Notes under the pieces: generated by a model
What the model was told of the DNA's origin: nothing
Database searches by the model: none
Seen by the model: only the letters and a program-made list of their open reading frames with translations
DNA from: Halorussus vallis
Lineage (GTDB): Archaea; Halobacteriota; Halobacteria; Halobacteriales; Haladaptataceae
Length of the DNA: 64,000 nt
Assembly: GCF_024138165.1 (NCBI RefSeq)
Contig: NZ_CP100001.1
Span: 248,001 to 312,000, forward strand
Direction of reading: 5' to 3'
Made by a program: the position numbers and the translations under genes
Shown: positions 50,619-58,866 of the stretch, in pieces
Position numbering within the stretch: the first letter of the stretch is position 1
Layout of the letters: every line of letters begins with the position of its first letter

Positions 50619-50966
50619 ATGACCGACGAGATATCGCTCGACGGACGGACGCTCGCCGGCGTCTCGAACGACGAAGCGGGCGAAGTGAATGCGGAAACCG
50701 AGTTTCACTTCGAACAGGACGGCGAGCGGATATACGCTAACTACTCCGGCGGCAGAATCGTCGACGGTCACCTGGTCGGGACGTTCGACGGCTCGCGGTG
50801 GGACGTTCGGTACGTCCAGATGAACGAGCGCGGCGAGACGGCGACGGGACACTCCGTCGGACGGGTCGAACTGCTCGGCGACGGACGCGTCAGGGTCGAA
50901 GACGAGTGGGAGTGGGAATCAAAACCCGGAACGGGCGAGTCGGTCCACGAGGAGGTCGACCGATAG
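50619..50966 (+). CDS. Small beta-rich protein often annotated n-acetylglutamate synthase
   Basis: 115 residues from ATG 50619. It matches the small bacterial/archaeal family with DGRTLAGVSNDEAGEVNAET, YANYSGGRIVDGHLVGTFDG, RYVQMNERGETATGHSVGRVELL, WEWES and a C-terminal HEEVDR. Databases often label this family n-acetylglutamate synthase, but the protein has no acetyltransferase motif; the label should be treated with caution. Role unknown. Confidence 0.85.
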   Translation: MTDEISLDGRTLAGVSNDEAGEVNAETEFHFEQDGERIYANYSGGRIVDGHLVGTFDGSRWDVRYVQMNERGETATGHSVGRVELLGDGRVRVEDEWEWESKPGTGESVHEEVDR

Positions 50967-51019
50967 CGCGGCGAGCGGCGTACCGAAGGTAGAAAGCGGG
51001 TCGTCGGTTCGACAGACGG

Positions 51020-52399
51020 TTACTCGTCTCGGACGTCCGCCAGTTCCGCGGCCAACTGCTCGGCCTCCCGCAACCGACTCGGCACGCCCATCCGGGCCGT
51101 GTAGTTCGTCGCGAGTCGAACTCCCGGCGGGAGTTCGACTCGCTCTAGGGCGTCCCACGAGGCGTCGTAGGCCGGAAAGCCCCGCGGAACGCGGTAGACG
51201 TCTACGACCTCGGCGGGCGCGCCCGTGACGGTTTCGAACTCCGCGGCGGCGACATCGCCGAGCGTCTCGTCGCTCCCGTCCAGTATCTCGGGGTCGTGCA
51301 TCCCGCCGAGGAAGGCGGTGTAGACGCCGTCGCTTCGCTCCGCTCGCGACGAGCCCGCGCTCGCTTCGCTCGCGCGAACGCCGCGGTCGAACATGGCGTC
51401 GTTCCACGAGACGCCGAGGGTGCGGACGTCTTCGTCGTAGCCAACCTGATAGCCGAGCGCGTTCGGGTCGACGTCGCCGTCGCTCGCGACGTCCGCGCGC
51501 AGGTAGACCATCGCCAACGGGTTGTAGGTGAGTTCGCGGAGCGCGTCGGCCGAGTCGGGCGTGAGGCCGGCCACGAGGTCGGCAGTGAGGTCGGCGGGCG
51601 TCGTCAACACGACCTGGTCGAACGCCGTCGCGCCGTCGAGCGTCTCCAGTTCGTACCCCGGACCCGCCCCGGCCTCTCTGACGGCCGTGACGGGCGTCCC
51701 GAGGCGGACCCGGTCGGCGTGGGCGGCCGCGAGCGCCTCGGGGAGGCGCTGGAGTCCGTCCTCGAACGAGATTGCCGGCGGCGACTCGTGGTCGCTCTCC
51801 GAGCGTTTGATGGCGGTCTTGAGCAGGCTTCCGTCGCGGGCTTCGAGTTTCAGCAGGCCGGCGAGCGCGTGGCGGGCGGGCATCTCGGCGGGGTCCGAGC
51901 CGTAGATGCCGCCGAACAGCGGCCCGAGGAGGTTGCGGTAGGCCTCCGCGCCGAACTTCCGGGTGAACAGGTCCGCGGCGGTTTCGTCGGGACCGGCCGG
52001 GTCGGTGAACGGTTCGGCCAGCACCTCGCGCTTGGCGTCGGCCGACAGCAGGTCGGTCGCCATGAACTCCGCGACCGTGAACGGCGCGGTGTGGAGCGCC
52101 CCGTCGGCGTAGACCCGGATGGAGAGGTCCGGGTCGGCGACCAGGACCTCGTCGTCGAGGCCCAGGTCGCGAATTAGACCGTTCAGCAGGTCGGTCCGGC
52201 GAATTCGCTGGGGGCCGCGCTCGGTCAGCAGGCCGTCCGCGCGCTCGCTCCGGACGACGCCGCCGGGGTCGGCGGCGGCCTCGAAGAGTTCGAACTCGAC
52301 GCCGCGCTCGGCCAGAAAGTGAGCCAGCGACAGGCCCGTGACGCCGCCGCCGACGATGCCGACCCGGGGTCCGGCTTCTGAGTCGCTCGCGCCGGTCAT
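51020..52399 (-). CDS. hemG: Protoporphyrinogen oxidase (FAD-dependent, HemY/HemG type)
   Basis: 459 residues from ATG 52399, which overlaps the hemH stop (ATGA). Rossmann FAD-binding motif VGIVGGGVTGLSLAHFLAERG, then PGGVVRSERADGLLTERGPQ, FADxFTRKFG-like region (AADLFTRKFGAEAYRNLLGPLFGGIYGSDPAEM, typical of PPO), and ELPPGVRLATNYTARMGVPSRLREAEQLAAEL at the C-terminus. It oxidises protoporphyrinogen IX to protoporphyrin IX (or coproporphyrinogen to coproporphyrin in the coproporphyrin branch). A variable Ser/Ala/Arg insertion (SEASAGSSRAERS) interrupts one loop. Confidence 0.93.
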   Translation of the reverse strand: MTGASDSEAGPRVGIVGGGVTGLSLAHFLAERGVEFELFEAAADPGGVVRSERADGLLTERGPQRIRRTDLLNGLIRDLGLDDEVLVADPDLSIRVYADGALHTAPFTVAEFMATDLLSADAKREVLAEPFTDPAGPDETAADLFTRKFGAEAYRNLLGPLFGGIYGSDPAEMPARHALAGLLKLEARDGSLLKTAIKRSESDHESPPAISFEDGLQRLPEALAAAHADRVRLGTPVTAVREAGAGPGYELETLDGATAFDQVVLTTPADLTADLVAGLTPDSADALRELTYNPLAMVYLRADVASDGDVDPNALGYQVGYDEDVRTLGVSWNDAMFDRGVRASEASAGSSRAERSDGVYTAFLGGMHDPEILDGSDETLGDVAAAEFETVTGAPAEVVDVYRVPRGFPAYDASWDALERVELPPGVRLATNYTARMGVPSRLREAEQLAAELADVRDE

Positions 52400-53448
52400 C
52401 GCGGTGCGTTCAGACACATCGCGCCGGGGCTGTCGGAACACTGGCACTGCCGGAACTGGTAGTAGCCGGGGTCGAAGCCGGCGACGAACGGTTCGACGAG
52501 GTCGGCGAGGACGGTCGGGAACCGGTCGTCGTCGTGGGGAATCGGCACCCGGTAGAAGTCGAGGCCGAGTTCCGCGGCCTCCTCGCGGAGTTCGTCGTCG
52601 AGTTCCGAGAGCGTCTCGCTCTGCTCGTGCATGAAACTCACCGGTTCGACGACGACGCGTTCGGCGCCGGACTCCGCGACGGTTTCGAGCGCGTCCTCGA
52701 CGTCGGGTTCGGTCCACGAGACGTCCCGGTTCTCGTGGTTCTGGTAGCCGAGCGTGTACCCCTCGATGCCGAGCTTTCGGGCGACGACGTCGCAGAACTC
52801 CTCGACGTACTCGTCGTACCGGCTCCCCTCGTCCAGATAGTGGGTGGGCGTGCCGTGGGCGGAGTAGAGCAGTTCCGTCTCGGGGTCGGCCAGGTCGACG
52901 CCGTGGGCGTCGGTGAATCGCCGGACGTTGTCGGTCCGGAGCGCGTTGTAGCGCGGGTGGCGGTGCCAGCCCGTGATCTCGGCGACCGGGACGTCCCAGT
53001 CGCGGTCGGCCACCGCGTCCGTCAGTTCGTCGAGCGCTGCGACGGTCGTGGAGGCGCCGCAGAGCGGGTAGATGGGAAGTCCCACGAGTTCGTCGACGCC
53101 GTCCTCGCGGGCGGCCTCGACCGCGTCGCCGATGAACGGTTCGGTGAACTGCATGCCGACGTAGGTTTCGGCGTCGTAGCCCCGGGCGTCGAGTTCGTCG
53201 GCCAGCATCGCGGCCTGGGCCTCCGCCTGGGGTTTGAGCGGCGACCCGCCGATCCCCTCGTACTCCTCGATGAGGCCGGGCGCGCGCCGCTCGGCGAGTT
53301 GTCGGGAGCGCTCGCGGGCCTCCTCCTCGGTGGTGTCACCCTCCAGCGAGCGGTTGTTCATGAAGATGCGTTCGAGGTAGCCGACGACCTTCTCTCGCGT
53401 CGGTTCCGCGGGTTCGCCGAAGTTCAGCAGGACGACCCCTGTGGTCAT
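52396..53448 (-). CDS. hemH: Ferrochelatase (protoporphyrin/coproporphyrin)
   Basis: 350 residues from ATG 53448. Motifs: VVLLNFGEPAEP near the start, YVGMQFTEPFIGDAV, IYPLCGAST, LYSAHGTPTHYLD (catalytic His), NRDVSWTEPDVEDAL, and EPVSFMHEQSETLSELD. It inserts Fe2+ into the porphyrin. The C-terminus holds a Cys cluster (CQCSDSPGAMC) that may bind an iron-sulphur cluster as in many ferrochelatases. Co-transcribed with hemG by overlap. Confidence 0.93.
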   Translation of the reverse strand: MTTGVVLLNFGEPAEPTREKVVGYLERIFMNNRSLEGDTTEEEARERSRQLAERRAPGLIEEYEGIGGSPLKPQAEAQAAMLADELDARGYDAETYVGMQFTEPFIGDAVEAAREDGVDELVGLPIYPLCGASTTVAALDELTDAVADRDWDVPVAEITGWHRHPRYNALRTDNVRRFTDAHGVDLADPETELLYSAHGTPTHYLDEGSRYDEYVEEFCDVVARKLGIEGYTLGYQNHENRDVSWTEPDVEDALETVAESGAERVVVEPVSFMHEQSETLSELDDELREEAAELGLDFYRVPIPHDDDRFPTVLADLVEPFVAGFDPGYYQFRQCQCSDSPGAMCLNAPR

Positions 53449-53696
53449 GGTCGGGGCTTGGGACAGTGCAGTTGAATAGCTGTCGTTCCCGGACCGCGAC
53501 GGCGACATCGGAGAGGTGAGGCGGGAACGAAACGCGTCGAAGGGAGGACCGCGGAATCGGCGCGGTCGCCCGACCGAGAGATTTAGGCGAAGCCCTCATC
53601 CCGGTGTGTCCCTTAGCGTGGTAGCCGTAAGTGAAACATTACCAACCTTTCGTCCGGCGCGGGCGAACGTAATTCCGACCGTCCATCCCAGAAACC

Positions 53697-56600
53697 ATGT
53701 CGACCGTTCCCGAGTATCTGACGAACCGCGGACTGTTCTCGAATCGCTACCTCGGCGAGCGCCTCCCGCGGACCGACCGCTGGACCGAGGTCGACGACGG
53801 CGCGGTCCGGAACGCCTACGAGGAGATTCGGGACCTCTACCGCGGGCGAATCGACCTCGCCGCGGAGGGCAACGAGCGACGGCCCGAGGCGGACTTACTC
53901 GACCGCGTGTTCGACGCGCTGGGGTACCCGCCGAGGACCGAGGAGCCGATTCGAGCCGACGGCGACCGTCGCGGTCCGGACTGTCGGATTCGCTGCCTCG
54001 ACGCGGCCGACCTCGATGCGGCCGACTTCGGCCCGACCGACCGCGACGCGACCGTCGCCACCGACGGTCGGCGGTGGCGACTCTACTACCGACCGGCGAA
54101 CCGACCCTTCGACGCACACTACGAGGTCGACCTGCCCGCGTTGCTGGCGGCCGGCGACCCGGAGCGGTTCAAGTACTTCTACCTCTTCTTCCGACGGCGA
54201 GCGTTTCCTCCCCTCGAACGAGACGCCGCCGACGCCGCGGAAGCGCGAGCGGACGAACCCTTCGTCGAGTACGTCTGCGAGCGGAGCGACGCCTTCGCCG
54301 CGGCGCTGAGCGACGACCTCCGCGAGAACTGCGCCGCGGCGCTGTCGACGCTCGCACGGGGATTCCTTGCCGACTCGGACCTCGGCGCCGACGACCTCTC
54401 CGCCGTCTACGAGGCGTCGCTGACCTACCTCTTCCGCCTCGTCGTCGTGCTGTACGCCGAGAGCGGCGGTCGCGGCCCGCTCGATGTCGACGACCCGGTC
54501 TACCGCCGGCGATTCAGCCTCGACGCGCTCAAGCGGCGGGTCGCCGACGAACTCGACGGGGGCGACCCCGACTTCCGGCCGGGGAGGACGACCCTCTGGG
54601 ACCGACTCGGCGACCTGTTCGAACTCGTCGACCGGGGGAGCGCGGCGCTCGGCGGGGACGAGGGTGACCCCTCGGTTCCGGCCTACGACGGCGACCTCTT
54701 CGCTACCGGCCCCGACTCGGGCGGGACCGCCGCGTTCCTCGCCGCGAACGAGGTGGGCGACGCCCACCTCGCACGGGTCGTCGACCTGCTGGCCCGTCGA
54801 AAGCGCCGCGGGGAAAACGCCGACGGCGACGGAGACGCCGGTGGCGAGAGCGACGACGGTGACGGCGGCGAACGGACCTTCGTCGACTACTCCTCGCTGG
54901 ACGTGCGCCACCTCGGACGCATCTACGAGGACCTGCTGGAGTACGACCTCGAACTCGCCGACGACTCGCTCGCCGGCGTCGAACCGGGCGACGCCGACAT
55001 CGCCGCCGGGACGGGGACGCGAAAGGCGACCGGGTCGTACTACACGCCCGAGTTCGTGGTCCGCCACGTGGTCGAGCGCGCGCTCGACCCGCTCGTCGCC
55101 GAGATTCGCGACGACCTCAACCCGACCGACCCCGACTACGCCGGAACGTTCGCCGAACGCGTGTTCGACCTCTCGGTGCTCGACCCCGCGATGGGGAGCG
55201 GCCACTTCCTCGTCGCGGCGGTCGAACGCCTCTCTCGGGCCGTCGCCGCGGCCCGCCGGGAGCAGGCCGAGCGACTCGGCCCGGAGACGCTCGAAGGCGG
55301 CCGCGGCGTCGACTGGGCGCGCCGACAGGTCGCCCGCCGGTGCGTCTACGGCGTCGACCGGAACGGGATGGCGGTCGAACTGGCGACGGCGTCGCTGTGG
55401 CTCCGGGCACCCGACGCCGACCGGCCGGTGGCATCCCTCGACCGCCACCTAAAGCGCGGCGACTCGCTGGTGGGCGTCGGCCCGGGAGACGCCGACGCGC
55501 CCGCGGGGTCGCGGGGAGCGCGAAGTGCGCGGAAAGCGCAGAGATCGCGGCCCCCAGACGACGAATCGGCCGACGAACGTCGCCGCCGACTGACCGCGGC
55601 GGCGAACGTCCGAACCGCCGAGCGGTTGGGGCTCGACCTGCCACCGGACGCCGTCGAGCGCGCGAACGAGGCCGTCGAGTCGGACACGGCCCGAGAGGAC
55701 GTCGAGGAAACCCGGTGGTTCGAGGCGGTCCGGTCGGCGGCCGCCGAGCGGGGATTCTTCCACTGGCGACTCGCCTTCCCGGAAGTGTTCCACGGCGCCG
55801 ACGGGTCGGCGGCGGCCGACGCCTGTTTCGACGCCGTGGTCGGCAATCCGCCGTACGTCCGGAGTCGCAACCTCGACGCCGACCTGAAGTCCTACGTCCG
55901 GGAGCGCTACGAGACGGCCGAGGGGGCGTTCGACCTCTACGTGCCGTTCCTCGAACTCGCGGGCGAACTCGGCGCGCGAGTCTCGGTCGTCGTCCCGAAC
56001 AAGTGGACCACGACCCGGTACGCCCGGACGCTCCGGGCGCGACTGCTCGGCGACCTCGGCCTGCGGGAGGTGCTCGACGCCTCGTCGCTGGACGCGTTCC
56101 CCGACGCCGACGTCTACCCCGTGGTCGCGACCTACGAACCCGGAAGAGACGGAGAAGCCACCGAGACGAACTCGATAACCGTCAGGCGCGCCGAGGACCC
56201 GGCCGCGCTCGCAGGGGCCCCGGCGACCCCGGTCCCGCGGTCGTTCGTCGACTCGCTCGGCGGACGGGTGATTCCGGTCGGTCTCGACCCGGCGTTCGCC
56301 GACCTCGCGGCCGACGTGGTGGCCGATTGCGACCGCCTCGGCGACCACGCGACGTTCGCCGAGGGCGTCCACACCGGCAACGTCCGCGAGAAACTGCTGA
56401 CAGACGGCCGGGGCGACGGACGGAGGAACGGAGACGACGGGACTCACCGGAAGGTGGTCGGCGGCGCGGAGGTCGGTCGCTACCGACTCGACTGGGGCGG
56501 GCGGCGGGTGCGCTACGACGACGGACTCGTCGACCGCGAGTCGGGCGAGTACGCCGACCTCCGGGACCCCGCAGTGTTCGAGGGCGAGAAACTTCTCGTC

Positions 56601-57650
56601 CGGGACATCAGCGACCGGCCCGTCGGCGCGTACGACGGCGAGGGCCACTACGCGCTCAACACCCTCTACAGCGTCAGATCCCGCCCGGAGAGCGACCTGC
56701 CGCTCCGGTACCTGCTGGGGGTGTTCAACTCGGCGTTTGTCGCGCGCTACTTCCGGCAGGTGTACGGCGGCACTCGGGTCAGCGGCGACTACCTCCGCTT
56801 CAAGCCGACGTTCGCCGCCGAGATTCCGGTGCCGGACCCCGACCCCGCGCTGGTGTCGCCGCCCGACGTGGCGGCCGCCGCGGGCGTCGAACGCCGGATT
56901 CCCGACGACCCCGCCGCGGCCGTGGCGGCGCTCGTCCAGCGCCGCCGCGAACTCGGCGACGAGCGCGCGGTGCTGGACCTCGACCTCCTCGACTACCTCG
57001 ACGCCGACCCCGTGAACGCCGATGAAGCCGACGGCGCCGGGAACGCTCGGACGCTGGGCGAGGTCGGCATTCCGGCCGACGGCGTCGGCGATTCGATTCT
57101 GGCCGCGACCGCGGCCGACCGCGAGGGCCTCCGAATCGGCCGGGTCGACGTCGAGCGGGGGTGCGCGTGCGGCCAGCCCGGGGAACGTGTGCGCGCAGAC
57201 GCCGTCGCCGGTGACGGCGTCTGCGCGCTCGCGGTGTCGGCGACCGCCCGGTACAAACCCGAGAGCCGCGGACGGAGCAACACCTGTACTGCCGACACCG
57301 ACCGGTGGGGGTACGTCGAAACCGACCCCGTGGCCGCGCTGTGCGTTCACGGCCTCGGCTGGCGTGAGACCGCGCTGGTCGAGGCGTTCGTCCCGGCCGC
57401 CGTCGAGCGCGGCGGGGGGTTCGCCGGCGTCCGCGCGACGGCGACGAAGACCATCTCGCCGCTTGACCGCCTGCGGGCGCTCGTCCTGCCGAGCGCCGCG
57501 GTCGTCGCCGAAGTCGGAGAGCACTACCTCGCGGTCCGCGAGCGGGCGGTCGAACTGGACGACGCCATCGCGGCGGTCGAGGACGCCGTCGACGAGATCG
57601 TCTGTCGGCTGTACGGACTGAACGAGAGGGAAATCGAGGTCGTGCGCTAA
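53697..57650 (+). CDS. Eco57I-type adenine methylase, likely lacking its nuclease core
   Basis: 1317 residues. SAM-binding motif I LDPAMGSGHF is at about 495-504 and the catalytic NPPY at about 717-720, followed by target-recognition-like segments (VIPVGLDPAFADLAADVVADCDRLGDHATFAEGVHTGN). This is the Eco57I/type IIG family, in which one chain carries nuclease, N6-adenine methylase and target recognition. Here the expected N-terminal PD-(D/E)xK core is not found: the strand pattern before GPDCRI (94-99) is followed within ~25 residues by TDGRRWRLY (122-130), and no Lys occurs before residue ~159. An orphan methylase role is therefore likely. A 16-bp inverted repeat lies in the C-terminal coding part. 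No separate nuclease or specificity gene adjoins. Confidence 0.88.
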   Translation: MSTVPEYLTNRGLFSNRYLGERLPRTDRWTEVDDGAVRNAYEEIRDLYRGRIDLAAEGNERRPEADLLDRVFDALGYPPRTEEPIRADGDRRGPDCRIRCLDAADLDAADFGPTDRDATVATDGRRWRLYYRPANRPFDAHYEVDLPALLAAGDPERFKYFYLFFRRRAFPPLERDAADAAEARADEPFVEYVCERSDAFAAALSDDLRENCAAALSTLARGFLADSDLGADDLSAVYEASLTYLFRLVVVLYAESGGRGPLDVDDPVYRRRFSLDALKRRVADELDGGDPDFRPGRTTLWDRLGDLFELVDRGSAALGGDEGDPSVPAYDGDLFATGPDSGGTAAFLAANEVGDAHLARVVDLLARRKRRGENADGDGDAGGESDDGDGGERTFVDYSSLDVRHLGRIYEDLLEYDLELADDSLAGVEPGDADIAAGTGTRKATGSYYTPEFVVRHVVERALDPLVAEIRDDLNPTDPDYAGTFAERVFDLSVLDPAMGSGHFLVAAVERLSRAVAAARREQAERLGPETLEGGRGVDWARRQVARRCVYGVDRNGMAVELATASLWLRAPDADRPVASLDRHLKRGDSLVGVGPGDADAPAGSRGARSARKAQRSRPPDDESADERRRRLTAAANVRTAERLGLDLPPDAVERANEAVESDTAREDVEETRWFEAVRSAAAERGFFHWRLAFPEVFHGADGSAAADACFDAVVGNPPYVRSRNLDADLKSYVRERYETAEGAFDLYVPFLELAGELGARVSVVVPNKWTTTRYARTLRARLLGDLGLREVLDASSLDAFPDADVYPVVATYEPGRDGEATETNSITVRRAEDPAALAGAPATPVPRSFVDSLGGRVIPVGLDPAFADLAADVVADCDRLGDHATFAEGVHTGNVREKLLTDGRGDGRRNGDDGTHRKVVGGAEVGRYRLDWGGRRVRYDDGLVDRESGEYADLRDPAVFEGEKLLVRDISDRPVGAYDGEGHYALNTLYSVRSRPESDLPLRYLLGVFNSAFVARYFRQVYGGTRVSGDYLRFKPTFAAEIPVPDPDPALVSPPDVAAAAGVERRIPDDPAAAVAALVQRRRELGDERAVLDLDLLDYLDADPVNADEADGAGNARTLGEVGIPADGVGDSILAATAADREGLRIGRVDVERGCACGQPGERVRADAVAGDGVCALAVSATARYKPESRGRSNTCTADTDRWGYVETDPVAALCVHGLGWRETALVEAFVPAAVERGGGFAGVRATATKTISPLDRLRALVLPSAAVVAEVGEHYLAVRERAVELDDAIAAVEDAVDEIVCRLYGLNEREIEVVR
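57191..57228. repeat. Inverted repeat in the methylase C-terminal coding part: 16-bp arms, 6-nt loop
   Basis: Arms 57191-57206 (gcgcgcagacgccgtc) and 57213-57228 are exact reverse complements around gccggt. The encoded segment is a Cys/Ala/Gly/Val-rich loop near CACGQPGERVRADAVAGDG. Confidence 0.93.
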
Positions 57651-57720
57651 CTTTCGGGCAAGTAGTCGGCCGATTCGTGTCGGATTCGGGCGATTCGAGG
57701 GGCGTCCCGAACACGGGGAG

Positions 57721-57727
57721 TATATCG
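57721..57727 (+). promoter_or_regulatory. TATA-like element of the aminotransferase gene
   Basis: tatatcg lies ~27 nt before ATG 57751, the spacing of a leaderless haloarchaeal transcript. Confidence 0.6.
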
Positions 57728-57750
57728 TTCGCCGGCGGGAGTACTTCCGT

Positions 57751-58821
57751 ATGGAGTTGCCCCCTTTCGAACTGGAACGGTGGTTGGACGAGTACGAACC
57801 GGACGCCGACCTGATGCTCGCCGAAAGCGGCGTTCGGAGCCTTCCCGCCGACCGTTTCGACCTCGACGCGGGCGAACTCGGCTACGTCATCCCGACCGAC
57901 GGATCACCGGCGTTCCGGGCCGACATCGCCGAGCGCTACGACCGCGACGCCGAGGAGGTGGTCCTCACGTGCGGAACCCAAGAGGCGGACTATCTCACGT
58001 TCATGGCGCTCTTAGACGAGGGCGACCACAGCGTCGTCGTCTCGCCGACCTACCAGTCGCTCGCGAGCGTGCCCGGCGCGGTCGGCGAGGTGAGCGAAGT
58101 CCGAACCGAGCCACCGGAGTGGGAACTCTCCGTCGACGCCGTGGCGGAGGCGATGCGCTCGGACACCCGGTTGGTCGTCCTGACGAATCCGAGCAATCCG
58201 ACGGGCAAGTACCTCGGGGCGGAGACGATTCAGGCGCTGTACGACCTCGTCGAGGAGAACGACGCGTACCTGCTCGTCGACGAGGTGTATCGCATGCTGG
58301 CCGACGACCCTCACGCTCCGGCCGCCTCGCTCGGGCCGCGAGCCATCTCGACCGCGGGCGTCTCGAAGTCGTACGGCCTCGCGGGTGCGCGCCTGGGTTG
58401 GGTCGTCGCGGAGACGGAGATCGCGGACGCGGTGCGCAAGTGGAAGGACTACACCACGATTTCGCCCCCGAAACTCGGTCAGCACGTCGCTCGACAGGCG
58501 CTCGGGGACCAGGAGGCCGAGATTCTCGAAGCCAACCGAGCCCACGCGAAATCGAACCGGGAACGCGTCGTCGCGTTCGTCGAACGCTACGACCTCGACT
58601 GGTTCGAGCCGACGGGCGTGAACGGGTTCCCGACGATTCCCGACGGGTTCGAGAGCGGAAAGCAGTTCTGTCGGTCGCTGTTCGAGGCCGAGAGCGTCGT
58701 CCTCGCGCCCGGCGACGTCTTCGGCTACCCCGACCGATTCCGAATCGGCTTCGGACTCCACACCGACGAACTCGAGGAGGGGCTCGAACGGGTCGGTCGG
58801 CACATCGAAAACCACGACTGA
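57751..58821 (+). CDS. PLP-dependent aminotransferase, class I/II
   Basis: 356 residues. Fold type I motifs: LTCGTQEADYLTFMALLDEGD, VVLTNPSNPTGKYLG, LLVDEVYRML, the PLP-lysine segment STAGVSKSYGLAGARLGW, and FRIGFGL near the end with the substrate-binding Arg. The NPTG and DEVYR hallmarks are those of aspartate/tyrosine/alanine transaminases and capreomycidine-synthase-like enzymes. Substrate not assignable. The following gene is convergent. Confidence 0.92.
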   Translation: MELPPFELERWLDEYEPDADLMLAESGVRSLPADRFDLDAGELGYVIPTDGSPAFRADIAERYDRDAEEVVLTCGTQEADYLTFMALLDEGDHSVVVSPTYQSLASVPGAVGEVSEVRTEPPEWELSVDAVAEAMRSDTRLVVLTNPSNPTGKYLGAETIQALYDLVEENDAYLLVDEVYRMLADDPHAPAASLGPRAISTAGVSKSYGLAGARLGWVVAETEIADAVRKWKDYTTISPPKLGQHVARQALGDQEAEILEANRAHAKSNRERVVAFVERYDLDWFEPTGVNGFPTIPDGFESGKQFCRSLFEAESVVLAPGDVFGYPDRFRIGFGLHTDELEEGLERVGRHIENHD

Positions 58822-58866
58822 GTGCGCGAAAGACGATTCCGAACGAAGAAACCCGAGCGACTCCCG

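Noticed and set aside
51337-51400. Repeated gctcgcttcgctcg-like sequence in hemG as another palindrome
   Set aside because: The copies are short direct repeats rather than inverted repeats; no stem of useful length forms.
54430-54500. Frameshift in the methylase gene
   Set aside because: The reading frame is continuous and protein-like on both sides, so no frameshift is supported.
55449-57524. 691-aa minus-strand ORF opposite the methylase
   Set aside because: Antisense shadow of the methylase, which has the SAM and NPPY motifs.
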